From positions 248,001-312,000 of the forward strand of contig NZ_CP017194.1 of NCBI RefSeq assembly GCF_006770265.1: a stretch of DNA of 64,000 bases, in the 5' to 3' direction. Numbering within the stretch: position 1 is the first letter of the stretch; each line of letters opens with the position of its first letter. The DNA comes from Lactococcus carnosus. GTDB taxonomy: Bacteria; Bacillota; Bacilli; Lactobacillales; Streptococcaceae. Of the stretch, positions 8,924 through 17,550 are shown piece by piece. A program made the translations under genes and the position numbers. The notes beneath the pieces were generated by a model. That model did no database searches. It was not told the DNA's origin and saw only the letters and a list, made by a program, of their open reading frames with translations.

Positions 8924-9949
8924 ATGACATTTAAAGCGCTCTCTAAGAAACTAGAAATTGCAGATATCAAAGAGTTGGGTAAACTCTCTGAAGCCACTAA
9001 GGCGATAAAAGCAGGTCGTGACCGCGAACTCGAAGCCATTATCAAGGGAGAAGATAATCGTATCTTACTCGTGATTGGGCCATGTTCTTCTGATAATGAA
9101 GCTGCAGCGCTTGACTATGCACATCGTTTAGCTAAACTTCAAGAAGAAGTGAAAGATAAAATTTTTATGGTGATGCGCGTTTATACGGCAAAACCACGTA
9201 CAAATGGAGACGGCTATAAGGGCTTGATTCATCAGCCAGATGCAACGGCACAACCGAATTTACTGAATGGGATTAAGGCTGTTCGTGAATTACACTATAA
9301 AGTGATTACTGAAACAGGACTAACAACTGCAGACGAAATGTTGTATCCTGAAAATCTGCGTATTGTAGACGATTTAGTGAGTTATATCGCTGTTGGTGCA
9401 CGGTCAGTTGAAAATCAACAACACCGTTTTGTTGCCTCAGGGATTGATGTGCCAGTAGGGCTGAAAAATCCAACATCTGGTAATCTTAATGTGATGTTCA
9501 ACGGTATCTATGCTGCCCAATCACCACAAAATTTTCTGTTTAACCGAACAGAAGTGGAAACACAAGGTAATCCATTAGCCCATGCTATTTTGCGTGGTGC
9601 TCTAAACGAATATGGTAAAAATATTCCGAACTACTACACTGATAACTTATTAGATGCGATTGCTAGCTATGATAAGATGGGACTTCAAAATCCATTTATC
9701 ATGATCGATACGAATCATGATAATTCAGGGAAACGATATTTGGAACAAATCAGAATTATTCGTCAAACGTTAATTAATCGTAAGTGGAATCCGCTTATTC
9801 ATAAATATGTTCGAGGGTTTATGATCGAATCGTATTTAGAGGATGGGCGACAAGATGAACCAGTTGTATTTGGTAAATCAATCACAGATCCGTGTTTAGG
9901 ATGGGATAAAACAGTCGCATTGATTAATGAAATATATGAGACACTTTGA
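8924..9949 (+). CDS. aroF: 3-deoxy-7-phosphoheptulonate (DAHP) synthase, first copy
   Basis: This 341-residue class I DAHP synthase condenses phosphoenolpyruvate and erythrose-4-phosphate, the entry step of the shikimate pathway. Family motifs are present: IGPCSSDN near residue 50, RVYTAKPRTNGDGYKG near residue 85, GARSVENQQHR and DTNHDNSGK. The start lies 36 bases after secA. A weak hairpin (about 9996-10017) follows. A close paralogue comes next. Such pairs often differ in feedback control by phenylalanine or tyrosine, but I cannot assign which is which. Confidence 0.93.
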   Translation: MTFKALSKKLEIADIKELGKLSEATKAIKAGRDRELEAIIKGEDNRILLVIGPCSSDNEAAALDYAHRLAKLQEEVKDKIFMVMRVYTAKPRTNGDGYKGLIHQPDATAQPNLLNGIKAVRELHYKVITETGLTTADEMLYPENLRIVDDLVSYIAVGARSVENQQHRFVASGIDVPVGLKNPTSGNLNVMFNGIYAAQSPQNFLFNRTEVETQGNPLAHAILRGALNEYGKNIPNYYTDNLLDAIASYDKMGLQNPFIMIDTNHDNSGKRYLEQIRIIRQTLINRKWNPLIHKYVRGFMIESYLEDGRQDEPVVFGKSITDPCLGWDKTVALINEIYETL

Positions 9950-10067
9950 GGCTGATATTAGCATCAGTGTCCGGAATCAGTACCATTATAGAAAACTGGA
10001 GTCTACTTCAGCTTTTTATTTAGGTTTACTTGTCAGAATTTTGTAAATATAAGAAGGAAATAGATAA

Positions 10068-11099
10068 ATGGGAATTCATCAAAAAGGTAATGCAATCGAT
10101 ATCGCTAAAATTAAAACACATGCTAAATTAACAGATGACGCATTAGCTAAAAAAAAGGCACGAGACCTTGAATTGATGCAAATCATCAAGGGTGAAGATG
10201 ATCGTGTCTTACTCGTTATTGGGCCATGTTCCTCAGATAATGAGACGGCTGTATTAGATTATGCCCACCGCTTGGCTGCCTTACAAGAAGCAGTAAAAGA
10301 CAAGATTTTTATGGTCATGCGTGTCTACACTGCTAAGCCAAGAACAAATGGAGACGGCTATAAAGGGCTGATGCATCAACCAGATACGTCGAAATTACCT
10401 GATTTAATTAATGGTATCCATGCAGTTCGTGATTTACATTATAAAGTGATTACACAAACTGGTTTGACTACTGCAGATGAGATGCTCTACCCCTCTAACT
10501 TACATATGGTAGATGACCTAGTGAGTTACCATGCAATTGGTGCACGTTCTGTTGAAGATCAAGAACACCGCTTTGTTGCTTCAGGAATTGATGTGCCAAC
10601 GGGGATGAAAAATCCAACTTCAGGAAATCTTAGTGTCATGTTCAATGCCGTACATGCAGCACAAAATAAACAAAATTTCTTATATGGTAATGCAGAAGTT
10701 GATACAGATGGTAATCCGCTTGCACATGTTATCTTACGTGGTGCAACAAATGAGTACGGAGAAAACGTCCCAAATTACTACTACGATAATCTCTTAAAAG
10801 CGATTGCCCAATATGAAAAATTAGGCCTTCAAAATCCATTTATCATGGTTGATACCAACCATGATAATTCAGGTAAACAGTTCATGGAGCAAATCAGAAT
10901 TGTTCGACAAACCTTAATCAACCGCGACTGGAATGACAAAATCAAACAAACAGTCCGTGGCTTCATGATTGAATCTTATATTGAGGACGGTCGCCAGGAC
11001 ACGCCTGAGGTTTATGGGAAGTCGATTACGGATCCATGCTTAGGTTGGGACAAGACAGCAGCGTTGGTAAATGAGATTTATACGACGTTGAACAAATAA
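10068..11099 (+). CDS. aroF: 3-deoxy-7-phosphoheptulonate (DAHP) synthase, second copy
   Basis: The 343-residue paralogue of the preceding gene has the same catalytic motifs (IGPCSSDN, RTNGDGYKG, DTNHDNSGK) and the same length. The N-terminal 25 residues, which in this family carry part of the regulatory surface, diverge most from copy one (MGIHQKGNAIDIAK versus MTFKALSKKLEIAD). It has its own ribosome binding site (AAGGAA) 9-14 bases before the ATG and a terminator just after the stop. Tandem duplication with regulatory divergence is the natural interpretation. Confidence 0.93.
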   Translation: MGIHQKGNAIDIAKIKTHAKLTDDALAKKKARDLELMQIIKGEDDRVLLVIGPCSSDNETAVLDYAHRLAALQEAVKDKIFMVMRVYTAKPRTNGDGYKGLMHQPDTSKLPDLINGIHAVRDLHYKVITQTGLTTADEMLYPSNLHMVDDLVSYHAIGARSVEDQEHRFVASGIDVPTGMKNPTSGNLSVMFNAVHAAQNKQNFLYGNAEVDTDGNPLAHVILRGATNEYGENVPNYYYDNLLKAIAQYEKLGLQNPFIMVDTNHDNSGKQFMEQIRIVRQTLINRDWNDKIKQTVRGFMIESYIEDGRQDTPEVYGKSITDPCLGWDKTAALVNEIYTTLNK

Positions 11100-11121
11100 A
11101 AAAGGGCTTGCCCTTTTTTTG
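11099..11121 (+). terminator. Terminator after the DAHP synthase pair
   Basis: AAAAGGGC-TT-GCCCTTTT followed by more T, directly after the stop codon. Confidence 0.85.
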
Positions 11122-11237
11122 TTACTTGTCACTGACTTCAAATGTTGCGATCAGTTATGTATGAATAAAAGTAAAAATGATATCGAAGAGATTTTTAAGG
11201 TGCAGATATCATAAGACAAAAAAATCTTACGTTATGA

Positions 11238-11266
11238 TTGCAAACCTTTTCATTTTGTGATAAACT
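11238..11266 (+). promoter_or_regulatory. Promoter of ptsHI with a cre-like site over the -35
   Basis: TTGCAA (11238-11243), 17 bp, TAAACT (11261-11266) forms a plausible promoter. TTGCAAACCTTTTCA (11238-11252) matches the catabolite-response consensus WTGNAANCGNWNNCW at all defined positions but one (C for the central G). CcpA control of ptsHI is known in lactococci; whether this site is the operator is inference. Confidence 0.4.
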
Positions 11267-11335
11267 TATGTTGTTATGGCTTTGCTTTTTAGCAAGCCAG
11301 AAAATAATTCGAAAAAAACTAAGGAGAATGCAATC

Positions 11336-11605
11336 ATGGCATCTAAAGATTTTCACATCGTAGCTGAAACAGGTATCCACGCACGTCCAGCAACATTGCT
11401 TGTTCAAGCAGCTTCAAAATTCACTTCTGACATCAACCTTGAATATAAAGGTAAATCAGTTAACCTTAAATCAATCATGGGTGTTATGTCACTTGGTGTT
11501 GGTCAAGGCGCTGACGTTACAATTTCAGCAGAAGGCGCTGACGCTGATGACGCGATTGCAGCAATCAGCGAAACAATGACTAAAGAAGGATTGGCTGGAG
11601 AATAA
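11336..11605 (+). CDS. ptsH: Phosphocarrier protein HPr
   Basis: The 89-residue protein has the catalytic histidine at position 15 in GIHARPA and the regulatory serine at position 46 in LKSIMGV. HPr passes phosphate from Enzyme I to sugar-specific EIIA domains; HPr phosphorylated on Ser46 by HPr kinase is the co-repressor for CcpA. I use ATG 11336, which has AAGGAG ten bases upstream, instead of the longer in-frame option at 11276. It is followed by ptsI after two bases, the standard operon. Confidence 0.97.
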   Translation: MASKDFHIVAETGIHARPATLLVQAASKFTSDINLEYKGKSVNLKSIMGVMSLGVGQGADVTISAEGADADDAIAAISETMTKEGLAGE

Positions 11606-11607
11606 TC

Positions 11608-13335
11608 ATGGCAGAGAAGCTTACAGGTATTGCCGCATCTAGCGGTGTCGCAGTTGCCAAAGCTTATCTACTGGTTCAACCGGATTTGTCATTTGAGACA
11701 GTTACTGTCGAAAATACTGACAACGAAGAAGCTCGCTTGGATACTGCCTTAGAGGCAAGCACAGGCGAGCTTAACGTTATCCGCGAAAAGGCCGTAGATA
11801 GTCTTGGAAACGAAGCAGCATCAGTTTTTGATGCACATTTGATGGTATTGGCTGATCCAGAAATGATCGGTCAAATGAAAGAAACTATCCGTGCTAAGAA
11901 AACAAATGCGGAGACAGCGCTTAAAGAAGTAACGGACATGTTTATCGGCATTTTTGAAGGTATGGAAGATAATCCATACATGCAAGAACGCGCAGCAGAC
12001 ATTAAAGACGTTACAAAACGTGTGCTTGCAAACCTTCTTGGTAAAAAACTGCCTAGTCCAGCAACAATTGACCAGGAAGTGATCGTTGTTGCACATGACT
12101 TGACACCATCTGATACAGCGCAACTTGATAAGAAATTTGTTAAAGCCTTTATCACAAATATTGGTGGTCGTACAAGTCACTCAGCAATCATGGCACGTAC
12201 GCTTGAAATTCCAGCTGTTCTTGGTACAAATAATATTACAACACTCGTGACAGATGGTCAACTTTTGGCTGTTAATGGTATCACAGGTGAAGTAATTATT
12301 GACCCTACTGAAACTGAACAAGCAGACTTTATTGCTGCTGGTAAAACGTTTGCAGATCAAAAAGCTGAGTGGGCATTGCTTAAAGATGCTGAAACACGCA
12401 CTGCTGATGGCAAACACTTTGAACTTGCTGCGAATATCGGTACACCTAAAGATGTTGTTGGTGTAAACGAAAATGGTGGCGAAGCAATTGGCCTTTACCG
12501 TACTGAATTCCTTTATATGGATTCACAAGACTTCCCGACTGAAGATGAGCAGTTTGATGCTTATAAAGCAGTTCTCGAAGGCATGAATGGTAAACCAGTT
12601 GTTGTACGTACGATGGATATCGGTGGAGATAAAGAGCTTCCTTATTTCGATCTACCAAAAGAAATGAATCCTTTCCTTGGTTACCGTGCACTTCGTATCA
12701 GCCTATCTGCAGGTGGGGACGCGATGTTCCGTACGCAAATGCGTGCTTTACTTCGTGCTTCTGTTCATGGTCAATTACGTATCATGTTCCCGATGGTTGC
12801 CTTGCTAACTGAGTTCCGTGCAGCTAAACAGATTTTTGATGAAGAAAAAGCTAACTTGATCAAGGAAGGTGTTGTTGTTGCTGATGATATTCAAGTTGGT
12901 ATCATGATCGAAATCCCAGCTGCAGCAATGCTAGCTGACCAATTCGCTAAAGAAGTTGACTTCTTCTCTATCGGTACAAATGACCTCATCCAATACACGA
13001 TGGCCGCTGACCGTATGAACGAACAAGTTGCTTACCTCTACCAACCTTATAACCCATCAATCTTGCGCTTGATTAACAATGTGATCAAAGCAGCGCATGC
13101 TGAAGGTAAATGGGCAGGTATGTGTGGCGAAATGGCTGGAGATCAAACTGCTGTACCACTTCTAGTGGGTATGGGACTTGATGAATTTTCAATGTCAGCT
13201 ACATCAATTCTACAAACACGTAGCTTGATGAAACGTCTTGACACTGTTAAGATGCAAGAATTAGCTAACAAAGCCTTGACTGAATGTGGTACTTTGGAAG
13301 AAGTAGCTGCTTTAGTTGAAGCCTATACAAAATAA
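11608..13335 (+). CDS. ptsI: Phosphoenolpyruvate-protein phosphotransferase (PTS Enzyme I)
   Basis: This 575-residue protein is full-length Enzyme I. The phosphorylated histidine lies in [12 protein letters not shown] (about residue 191), and the PEP-binding C-terminal domain shows [41 protein letters not shown] and GMCGEMAGD. It transfers phosphate from PEP to HPr and so feeds every PTS permease, including FruA downstream. Translation is coupled to ptsH. Confidence 0.97.
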   Translation: MAEKLTGIAASSGVAVAKAYLLVQPDLSFETVTVENTDNEEARLDTALEASTGELNVIREKAVDSLGNEAASVFDAHLMVLADPEMIGQMKETIRAKKTNAETALKEVTDMFIGIFEGMEDNPYMQERAADIKDVTKRVLANLLGKKLPSPATIDQEVIVVAHDLTPSDTAQLDKKFVKAFITNIGGRTSHSAIMARTLEIPAVLGTNNITTLVTDGQLLAVNGITGEVIIDPTETEQADFIAAGKTFADQKAEWALLKDAETRTADGKHFELAANIGTPKDVVGVNENGGEAIGLYRTEFLYMDSQDFPTEDEQFDAYKAVLEGMNGKPVVVRTMDIGGDKELPYFDLPKEMNPFLGYRALRISLSAGGDAMFRTQMRALLRASVHGQLRIMFPMVALLTEFRAAKQIFDEEKANLIKEGVVVADDIQVGIMIEIPAAAMLADQFAKEVDFFSIGTNDLIQYTMAADRMNEQVAYLYQPYNPSILRLINNVIKAAHAEGKWAGMCGEMAGDQTAVPLLVGMGLDEFSMSATSILQTRSLMKRLDTVKMQELANKALTECGTLEEVAALVEAYTK

Positions 13336-13345
13336 AAATAATTGA

Positions 13346-13387
13346 AATGCCTTATTGAGATACTAACTCAATAAGGCATTTTTTTAT
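13346..13387 (+). terminator. Terminator after ptsI
   Basis: AATGCCTTATTGAG pairs with CTCAATAAGGCATT and a T-run follows. Confidence 0.9.
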
Positions 13388-13433
13388 AAAAAAATCAGGC
13401 ATATACATGAAAGCCATGTATATGCCTGATTTA
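13388..13433 (-). terminator. Hairpin downstream of tRNA-Leu
   Basis: AAATCAGGCATATACATG and CATGTATATGCCTGATTT form an 18 bp perfect stem. Read on the minus strand it is followed by T-rich sequence, fitting a terminator for the tRNA gene, and it stands back-to-back with the ptsI terminator. Confidence 0.75.
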
Positions 13434-13442
13434 TATTTATGA

Positions 13443-13525
13443 TGCGGAGAAAGGGATTTGAACCCTCACACTCTTTCGAGTACATGCACCTGAAGCATGC
13501 GCGTCTGCCATTCCGCCACCTCCGC
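13443..13525 (-). tRNA. tRNA-Leu (anticodon CAG)
   Basis: Read on the minus strand, the 83 nt sequence begins GCGGAGGTGGCGGAATGG and ends in TTCTCCGC plus discriminator A, giving a paired acceptor stem. The anticodon arm is CATGC-TTCAGGT-GCATG with CAG at loop positions 3-5, which decodes CUG leucine. A long variable arm, typical of tRNA-Leu, and a T arm (AGGGTTCAAATCCCT) are present. CCA is not encoded. A TATAAT box at 13537-13542 (minus strand) lies just upstream. Confidence 0.93.
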
Positions 13526-13754
13526 TCAACAGTTATATTATATCAGAAAAAGGTAAAAAAAGTAAAATACAAGTCAGGTCTATTATAGATATACTTTGAT
13601 ATAAACTTTGAAACACAAGGGTATCTATAGGTGTTATAGATATCCGTAGTCATTTTGATTACCAGATGAGTTAATGTTTTTTTTAGATAGTATACGTCAA
13701 ATTTTAATAAATGAAAGATAATTCTTTTTTTTGAAAGTTTTTGATAGAAAATGC
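13526..13754. other. Intergenic region between tRNA-Leu and the fructose operon
   Basis: Apart from the tRNA promoter at its left edge, I see only AT-rich sequence without a credible ORF. The small minus-strand frame here has no ribosome binding site and a composition like random AT-rich DNA. Confidence 0.5.
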
Positions 13755-13803
13755 TTGACAATGATAGTTAATGCTTGTATAATTAAAAATGCAAACGGTT
13801 ACA
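13755..13803 (+). promoter_or_regulatory. Consensus promoter and full-match cre of the fruR-fruK-fruA operon
   Basis: TTGACA (13755-13760), a 17 bp spacer and TATAAT (13778-13783) form a consensus sigma-A promoter. ATGCAAACGGTTACA (13789-13803) fits the CcpA cre consensus WTGNAANCGNWNNCW at every position and lies on the expected transcription start, so CcpA bound there should block initiation when preferred sugars are present. Confidence 0.82.
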
Positions 13804-13839
13804 GTAGCAAGTTGTAAAAAGCAATAACGCTAATCAGAA

Positions 13840-13857
13840 ATCTCTGAATTTAGAGAT
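13840..13857 (+). promoter_or_regulatory. Inverted repeat upstream of fruR, candidate FruR operator
   Basis: ATCTCT-GAATTT-AGAGAT is a perfect inverted repeat in the leader, 22 bases before the fruR start. As fruR is the first gene of the operon, an autoregulatory operator for this DeoR-type repressor is a reasonable inference; an RNA hairpin is the alternative. Confidence 0.4.
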
Positions 13858-13879
13858 GCCTTAATCGTAAGGGAGTACC

Positions 13880-14602
13880 ATGCTAAAAAATGCTAGAAAA
13901 CAAAAAATTTTAGACCTCGTAGATCGGACAGGTTACGTCACGTTGGAGATGCTGTCACAGGTCTTAGCGACTAGTGAGTCAACGATTAGACGTGATTTGA
14001 CTGAACTAGATCAGTCTCAAAAGCTTAGACGGCTACATGGTGGTGCAGAAAGTCTATCACATTTGCGTTATGAAGAAGATGTTGCTGAAAAATCGGTAAA
14101 AAATGTGCAACATAAGCTTAGAATTGCGCAAAAAGCGGTCAGTAAACTCAAGCACGATGATGTTATTTTTATGGATGCTGGGACAACCGTGGCGATGATG
14201 ACCGAGTTTTTGCTTGATTTTGATAACCTTACAGTTGTCACTAATTCAGTACATACTGCTTCTGCTTTAATGGATAAGAAAATTAAAACAATTATCATTG
14301 GTGGTGCAGTAAAGCCGACCACTGATGCAGTTACTGGAAATTTTGCAGTCCAGCAGCTCATGTCTTTTAATTTTAGTAAGGCATTTATTGGGGCAAATGG
14401 TATCTCACGAGATGGTGGGATTACGACACCAGATGAAGAAGAAGCGACAGTCAAGCGAGTTGTGCTAGGCCAGTCAAAAGAAAAATTTATTCTAGCGGAC
14501 AGTTCAAAATTAGGAAAAATCTATTTTGCAAAATTTGCAGAATTTGATAAGAGTATTGACATTATAACGGAGGAAATCAATGATTTACACAGTAACACTT
14601 AA
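13880..14602 (+). CDS. fruR: DeoR-family fructose operon repressor FruR
   Basis: The 240-residue regulator has an N-terminal helix-turn-helix (ATSESTIRRDLTELD, about residues 30-45) and a DeoR C-terminal sensor domain with FMDAGTT and FIGANGISRDGGITTPD. FruR typically represses the fructose PTS and is relieved by fructose-1-phosphate. The start ATG 13880 has AAGGGAG upstream. The 3' end overlaps fruK by 23 bases, so the genes are translationally coupled. Confidence 0.92.
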   Translation: MLKNARKQKILDLVDRTGYVTLEMLSQVLATSESTIRRDLTELDQSQKLRRLHGGAESLSHLRYEEDVAEKSVKNVQHKLRIAQKAVSKLKHDDVIFMDAGTTVAMMTEFLLDFDNLTVVTNSVHTASALMDKKIKTIIIGGAVKPTTDAVTGNFAVQQLMSFNFSKAFIGANGISRDGGITTPDEEEATVKRVVLGQSKEKFILADSSKLGKIYFAKFAEFDKSIDIITEEINDLHSNT

Positions 14603-15491
14603 TCCATCTATCGACTTTCTAGTCAGACTACCAGAGTTTAAGGTTGGGGAAGTCAACCGAATGACAAGTGATGATAAATTCCCAGGTGGTAAAGGGATTA
14701 ATGTTTCACGTATCTTAGCACGTATTGACTCTAATTCGACAGCATTTGGCTTTCTTGGTGGGTTTACAGGGGATTTCATTAAGGAAAAGTTAGAAGCTGA
14801 GGCAATCGTTACAGACTTTGTAAAAATTGCATCTGATACACGTATCAACGTGAAAATTAAATCAGATATTGAGAGTGAAATTAATGGCGCAGGACCACAA
14901 ATTTCAGAAGCGGAACGCGCTCAGTTCTTTGAAAAATTGGCTGTTTTAACGGCTTCAGATATCGTTGTCTTAGCTGGATCAGCTCCCGCCAGTTTAGGTC
15001 AAGATTTTTATCTAGATGTCATTAATAAAATCAAAGCACAAGGTGCAGAATTTGTCATTGATATTGAAGGTGATGTATTGGTTAAATCACTGGCCAATCA
15101 ACCATTGGTTGTCAAGCCAAACAATCACGAACTTGGTGCCATATATGGTGTTGAATTCGAGACTGTTGAGGAGCTCATTCCTTATGGTCATAAATTGTTA
15201 AGTGATGGTGCTAAATATGCCATGATTTCTATGGCCGGAGATGGTGCATTACTATTCGCAGATGGCAAGACTTACTTTGCCCGGGCAGTTAAAGGAGTGG
15301 TTAAAAATTCTGTTGGTGCTGGTGATTCGATGATCGCAGGTTTCGTAGGTGAGTTTGCAAAATCACATGATGCAGTTAAAGCATTTAGACAAGGTGTTGC
15401 ATGTGGTACCGCAACAGCTTTCTCTGATGATTTAGCATCTGCTGAGTTTATTCAAGAAATCTCCGAGCAAGTCGTTGTTGAAGAACGTTAA
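14580..15491 (+). CDS. fruK: 1-phosphofructokinase
   Basis: The 303-residue PfkB-family kinase has the N-terminal TLNPSIDFLV, the GGKGINVSRIL motif near residue 38 and the C-terminal ATP/anion-hole signature NSVGAGDSMIAGF with the catalytic Asp near residue 249. It converts fructose-1-phosphate, delivered by FruA, to fructose-1,6-bisphosphate. The start is chosen at 14580, inside the fruR 3' end, with GGAGGA eight bases upstream. In L. lactis the gene has been called fruC. Confidence 0.94.
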   Translation: MIYTVTLNPSIDFLVRLPEFKVGEVNRMTSDDKFPGGKGINVSRILARIDSNSTAFGFLGGFTGDFIKEKLEAEAIVTDFVKIASDTRINVKIKSDIESEINGAGPQISEAERAQFFEKLAVLTASDIVVLAGSAPASLGQDFYLDVINKIKAQGAEFVIDIEGDVLVKSLANQPLVVKPNNHELGAIYGVEFETVEELIPYGHKLLSDGAKYAMISMAGDGALLFADGKTYFARAVKGVVKNSVGAGDSMIAGFVGEFAKSHDAVKAFRQGVACGTATAFSDDLASAEFIQEISEQVVVEER

Positions 15492-15533
15492 GGTTTGTAA
15501 TTATATTACAGGTATATTTAGAAAGGTTTTCTT

Positions 15534-17483
15534 ATGAAAATTCAGGATTTGTTACAAAGTAACGCGATGATTCTATCGCTCTCTGCAACTGATAAAGCAG
15601 GTGCAATTTCAGAAATGGTTCAAAAATTAGTCGATACAGGCTATGTGACTGATTTTGAGCAATTTAAAGCTGGTATTTTGGCTCGTGAAGCGCTCACGTC
15701 GACTGGACTTGGTGAAGGTATTGCTATGCCCCACAGCAAAAACACAGCTGTAAAAGAAGCTGTTGTCTTATTTGCTAAAAAAGAGGGTGGTCTTGATTAT
15801 GAATCACTTGATGGTCAGCCAACAGATTTATTCTTTATGATTGCTGCTCCAGAAGGGGCAAACGATACGCATTTAGCGGCGCTTGCTGAACTATCTAAGT
15901 ATCTGATGAAAGATGGCTTTGCTGATGCACTTCGTACGAAGACAACATCAGCAGACGTGCTTGCGACATTTAATGCTGCCGAAGCAGATGCAGTGCAAGA
16001 AGTTAGCACACCAGTAAATGCTGATCAAGACTTTATCGTTGCCGTAACAGCATGTACAACAGGTATTGCCCATACTTATATGGCTGAAGAAGCACTTAAG
16101 AAACAAGCTAAAGAAATGGGTGTTGGTATCAAAGTTGAAACCAATGGGGCATCTGGCGTTGGGAACAGATTGACAGCTGATGACATCAAAAAAGCAAAAG
16201 GGGTTATCATCGCAGCTGATAAAGCGGTTGAGATGGAACGTTTTGACGGTAAACCATTACTTTCTAAACCAGTTGCAGCAGGTATTCGTGAACCAGAAAA
16301 CTTGATCAATCAAGCAGTGTCTGGTAACTTACCGCTTTATAAAGCAACAGGAGTAAGTACAGAAGACAGCTCAGAAACTAAACTTAGTCTTGGTAAAGCT
16401 TTCTACAAACACTTGATGAGTGGTGTATCTAGTATGCTACCATTCGTTATCGGTGGTGGGATTGCAATTGCAATCGCATTCTTGATTGATAACGCCATGG
16501 GTGTACCAAAAGATCAATTAAGCCACTTAGGTAGCTACCATGAACTTGCTTCAACCTTCAAACAAATGGGTGGTGCAGCATTTGGCTTCATGCTACCAGT
16601 TCTTGCAGGTTACATCGCCTACTCTATCGCTGAAAAACCAGGTCTTGTAGCCGGTTTTGTAGCTGGTGCGATTGCATCAAATGGCCTAGCTTTTGGTAAA
16701 ATACCATTTGCTAGTGGTGGGGACAAAACATTAGCACTTGCTGGTGTCCCATCAGGTTTCCTAGGCGCGCTCGTAGGTGGTTTCCTTGCGGGTGGTGTGA
16801 TTCTTGTCCTAAGAAAAATCTTTTCAAATGTGCCACGTTCACTTAACGGTATTATTTCCATCTTAGTCTACCCAGTACTAGGTGTGTTGATAACTGGTTT
16901 CCTGATGTTGTTTGTCAATATTCCAATGGCAGCAATCAACAGTGGTCTTACTAGCTTCCTGAATAGTCTTTCAGGTGCTAATGCAGTTGTACTTGGTGCC
17001 ATTCTTGGTGGTATGATGGCGATTGATATGGGTGGACCGTTCAACAAAACAGCCTACGTTTTTGGTACTGGTACACTTGCTGCAACTGTAGCAACTGGTG
17101 GGTCTATCGTGATGGCATCTGTTATGGCAGGTGGTATGGTACCGCCTCTTGCAGTATTCGTTGCGACAATGCTTTTCAAAAACAAATTCACTAAAGAAGA
17201 ACAAAACTCTGGTTTAACAAATATTGTTATGGGACTTTCATTTATTACTGAGGGTGCGATTCCATTTGGTGCAGCTGACCCCGCTCGTGCAATTCCATCA
17301 TTTGTTATCGGTTCTGCTGTAACAGGTGGTCTAGTTGGTGCCCTTGGTATCAAATTAATGGCACCACACGGTGGTATCTTCGTAGTTGCTTTGACAAGTA
17401 ACCCAGTTATGTATTTAATTGCGATCGCAATTGGTGCAGTACTCTCAGGTGTTATCTTTGGTAGCTTACGTAAAGCTAAATAA
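15534..17483 (+). CDS. fruA: Fructose-specific PTS permease EIIABC
   Basis: The 649-residue protein carries three PTS modules: EIIA (about 1-150) with phosphorylated His67 in AMPHSKN, EIIB (about 165-265) with phosphorylated Cys174 in TACTTGIAHT, and a membrane EIIC domain (about 285-649) with repeated glycine-rich helices. It imports fructose with phosphorylation to fructose-1-phosphate. Being last in fruR-fruK-fruA, it completes the import and catabolic route. The EIIA-EIIB-EIIC order and length match lactic acid bacterial FruA. Confidence 0.95.
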   Translation: MKIQDLLQSNAMILSLSATDKAGAISEMVQKLVDTGYVTDFEQFKAGILAREALTSTGLGEGIAMPHSKNTAVKEAVVLFAKKEGGLDYESLDGQPTDLFFMIAAPEGANDTHLAALAELSKYLMKDGFADALRTKTTSADVLATFNAAEADAVQEVSTPVNADQDFIVAVTACTTGIAHTYMAEEALKKQAKEMGVGIKVETNGASGVGNRLTADDIKKAKGVIIAADKAVEMERFDGKPLLSKPVAAGIREPENLINQAVSGNLPLYKATGVSTEDSSETKLSLGKAFYKHLMSGVSSMLPFVIGGGIAIAIAFLIDNAMGVPKDQLSHLGSYHELASTFKQMGGAAFGFMLPVLAGYIAYSIAEKPGLVAGFVAGAIASNGLAFGKIPFASGGDKTLALAGVPSGFLGALVGGFLAGGVILVLRKIFSNVPRSLNGIISILVYPVLGVLITGFLMLFVNIPMAAINSGLTSFLNSLSGANAVVLGAILGGMMAIDMGGPFNKTAYVFGTGTLAATVATGGSIVMASVMAGGMVPPLAVFVATMLFKNKFTKEEQNSGLTNIVMGLSFITEGAIPFGAADPARAIPSFVIGSAVTGGLVGALGIKLMAPHGGIFVVALTSNPVMYLIAIAIGAVLSGVIFGSLRKAK

Positions 17484-17515
17484 GCTGATACCTTTCCAAC
17501 AGTTTTTTATAACAG

Positions 17516-17545
17516 AAAGAACGTCTAGATTAGGCGTTCTTTTTG
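17516..17545 (+). terminator. Terminator after fruA
   Basis: AGAACG and CGTTCT form a stem with a T-run after it, in the short gap before convergent aspA. Confidence 0.7.
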
Positions 17546-17550
17546 TCTAC

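Noticed and set aside
11821-12691. Several long minus-strand frames within ptsI.
   Set aside because: They are shadows of the well-supported ptsI gene.
13543-13761. A 72-codon minus-strand frame upstream of fruR.
   Set aside because: It lies across the fru promoter region and has random AT-rich composition without a start signal.
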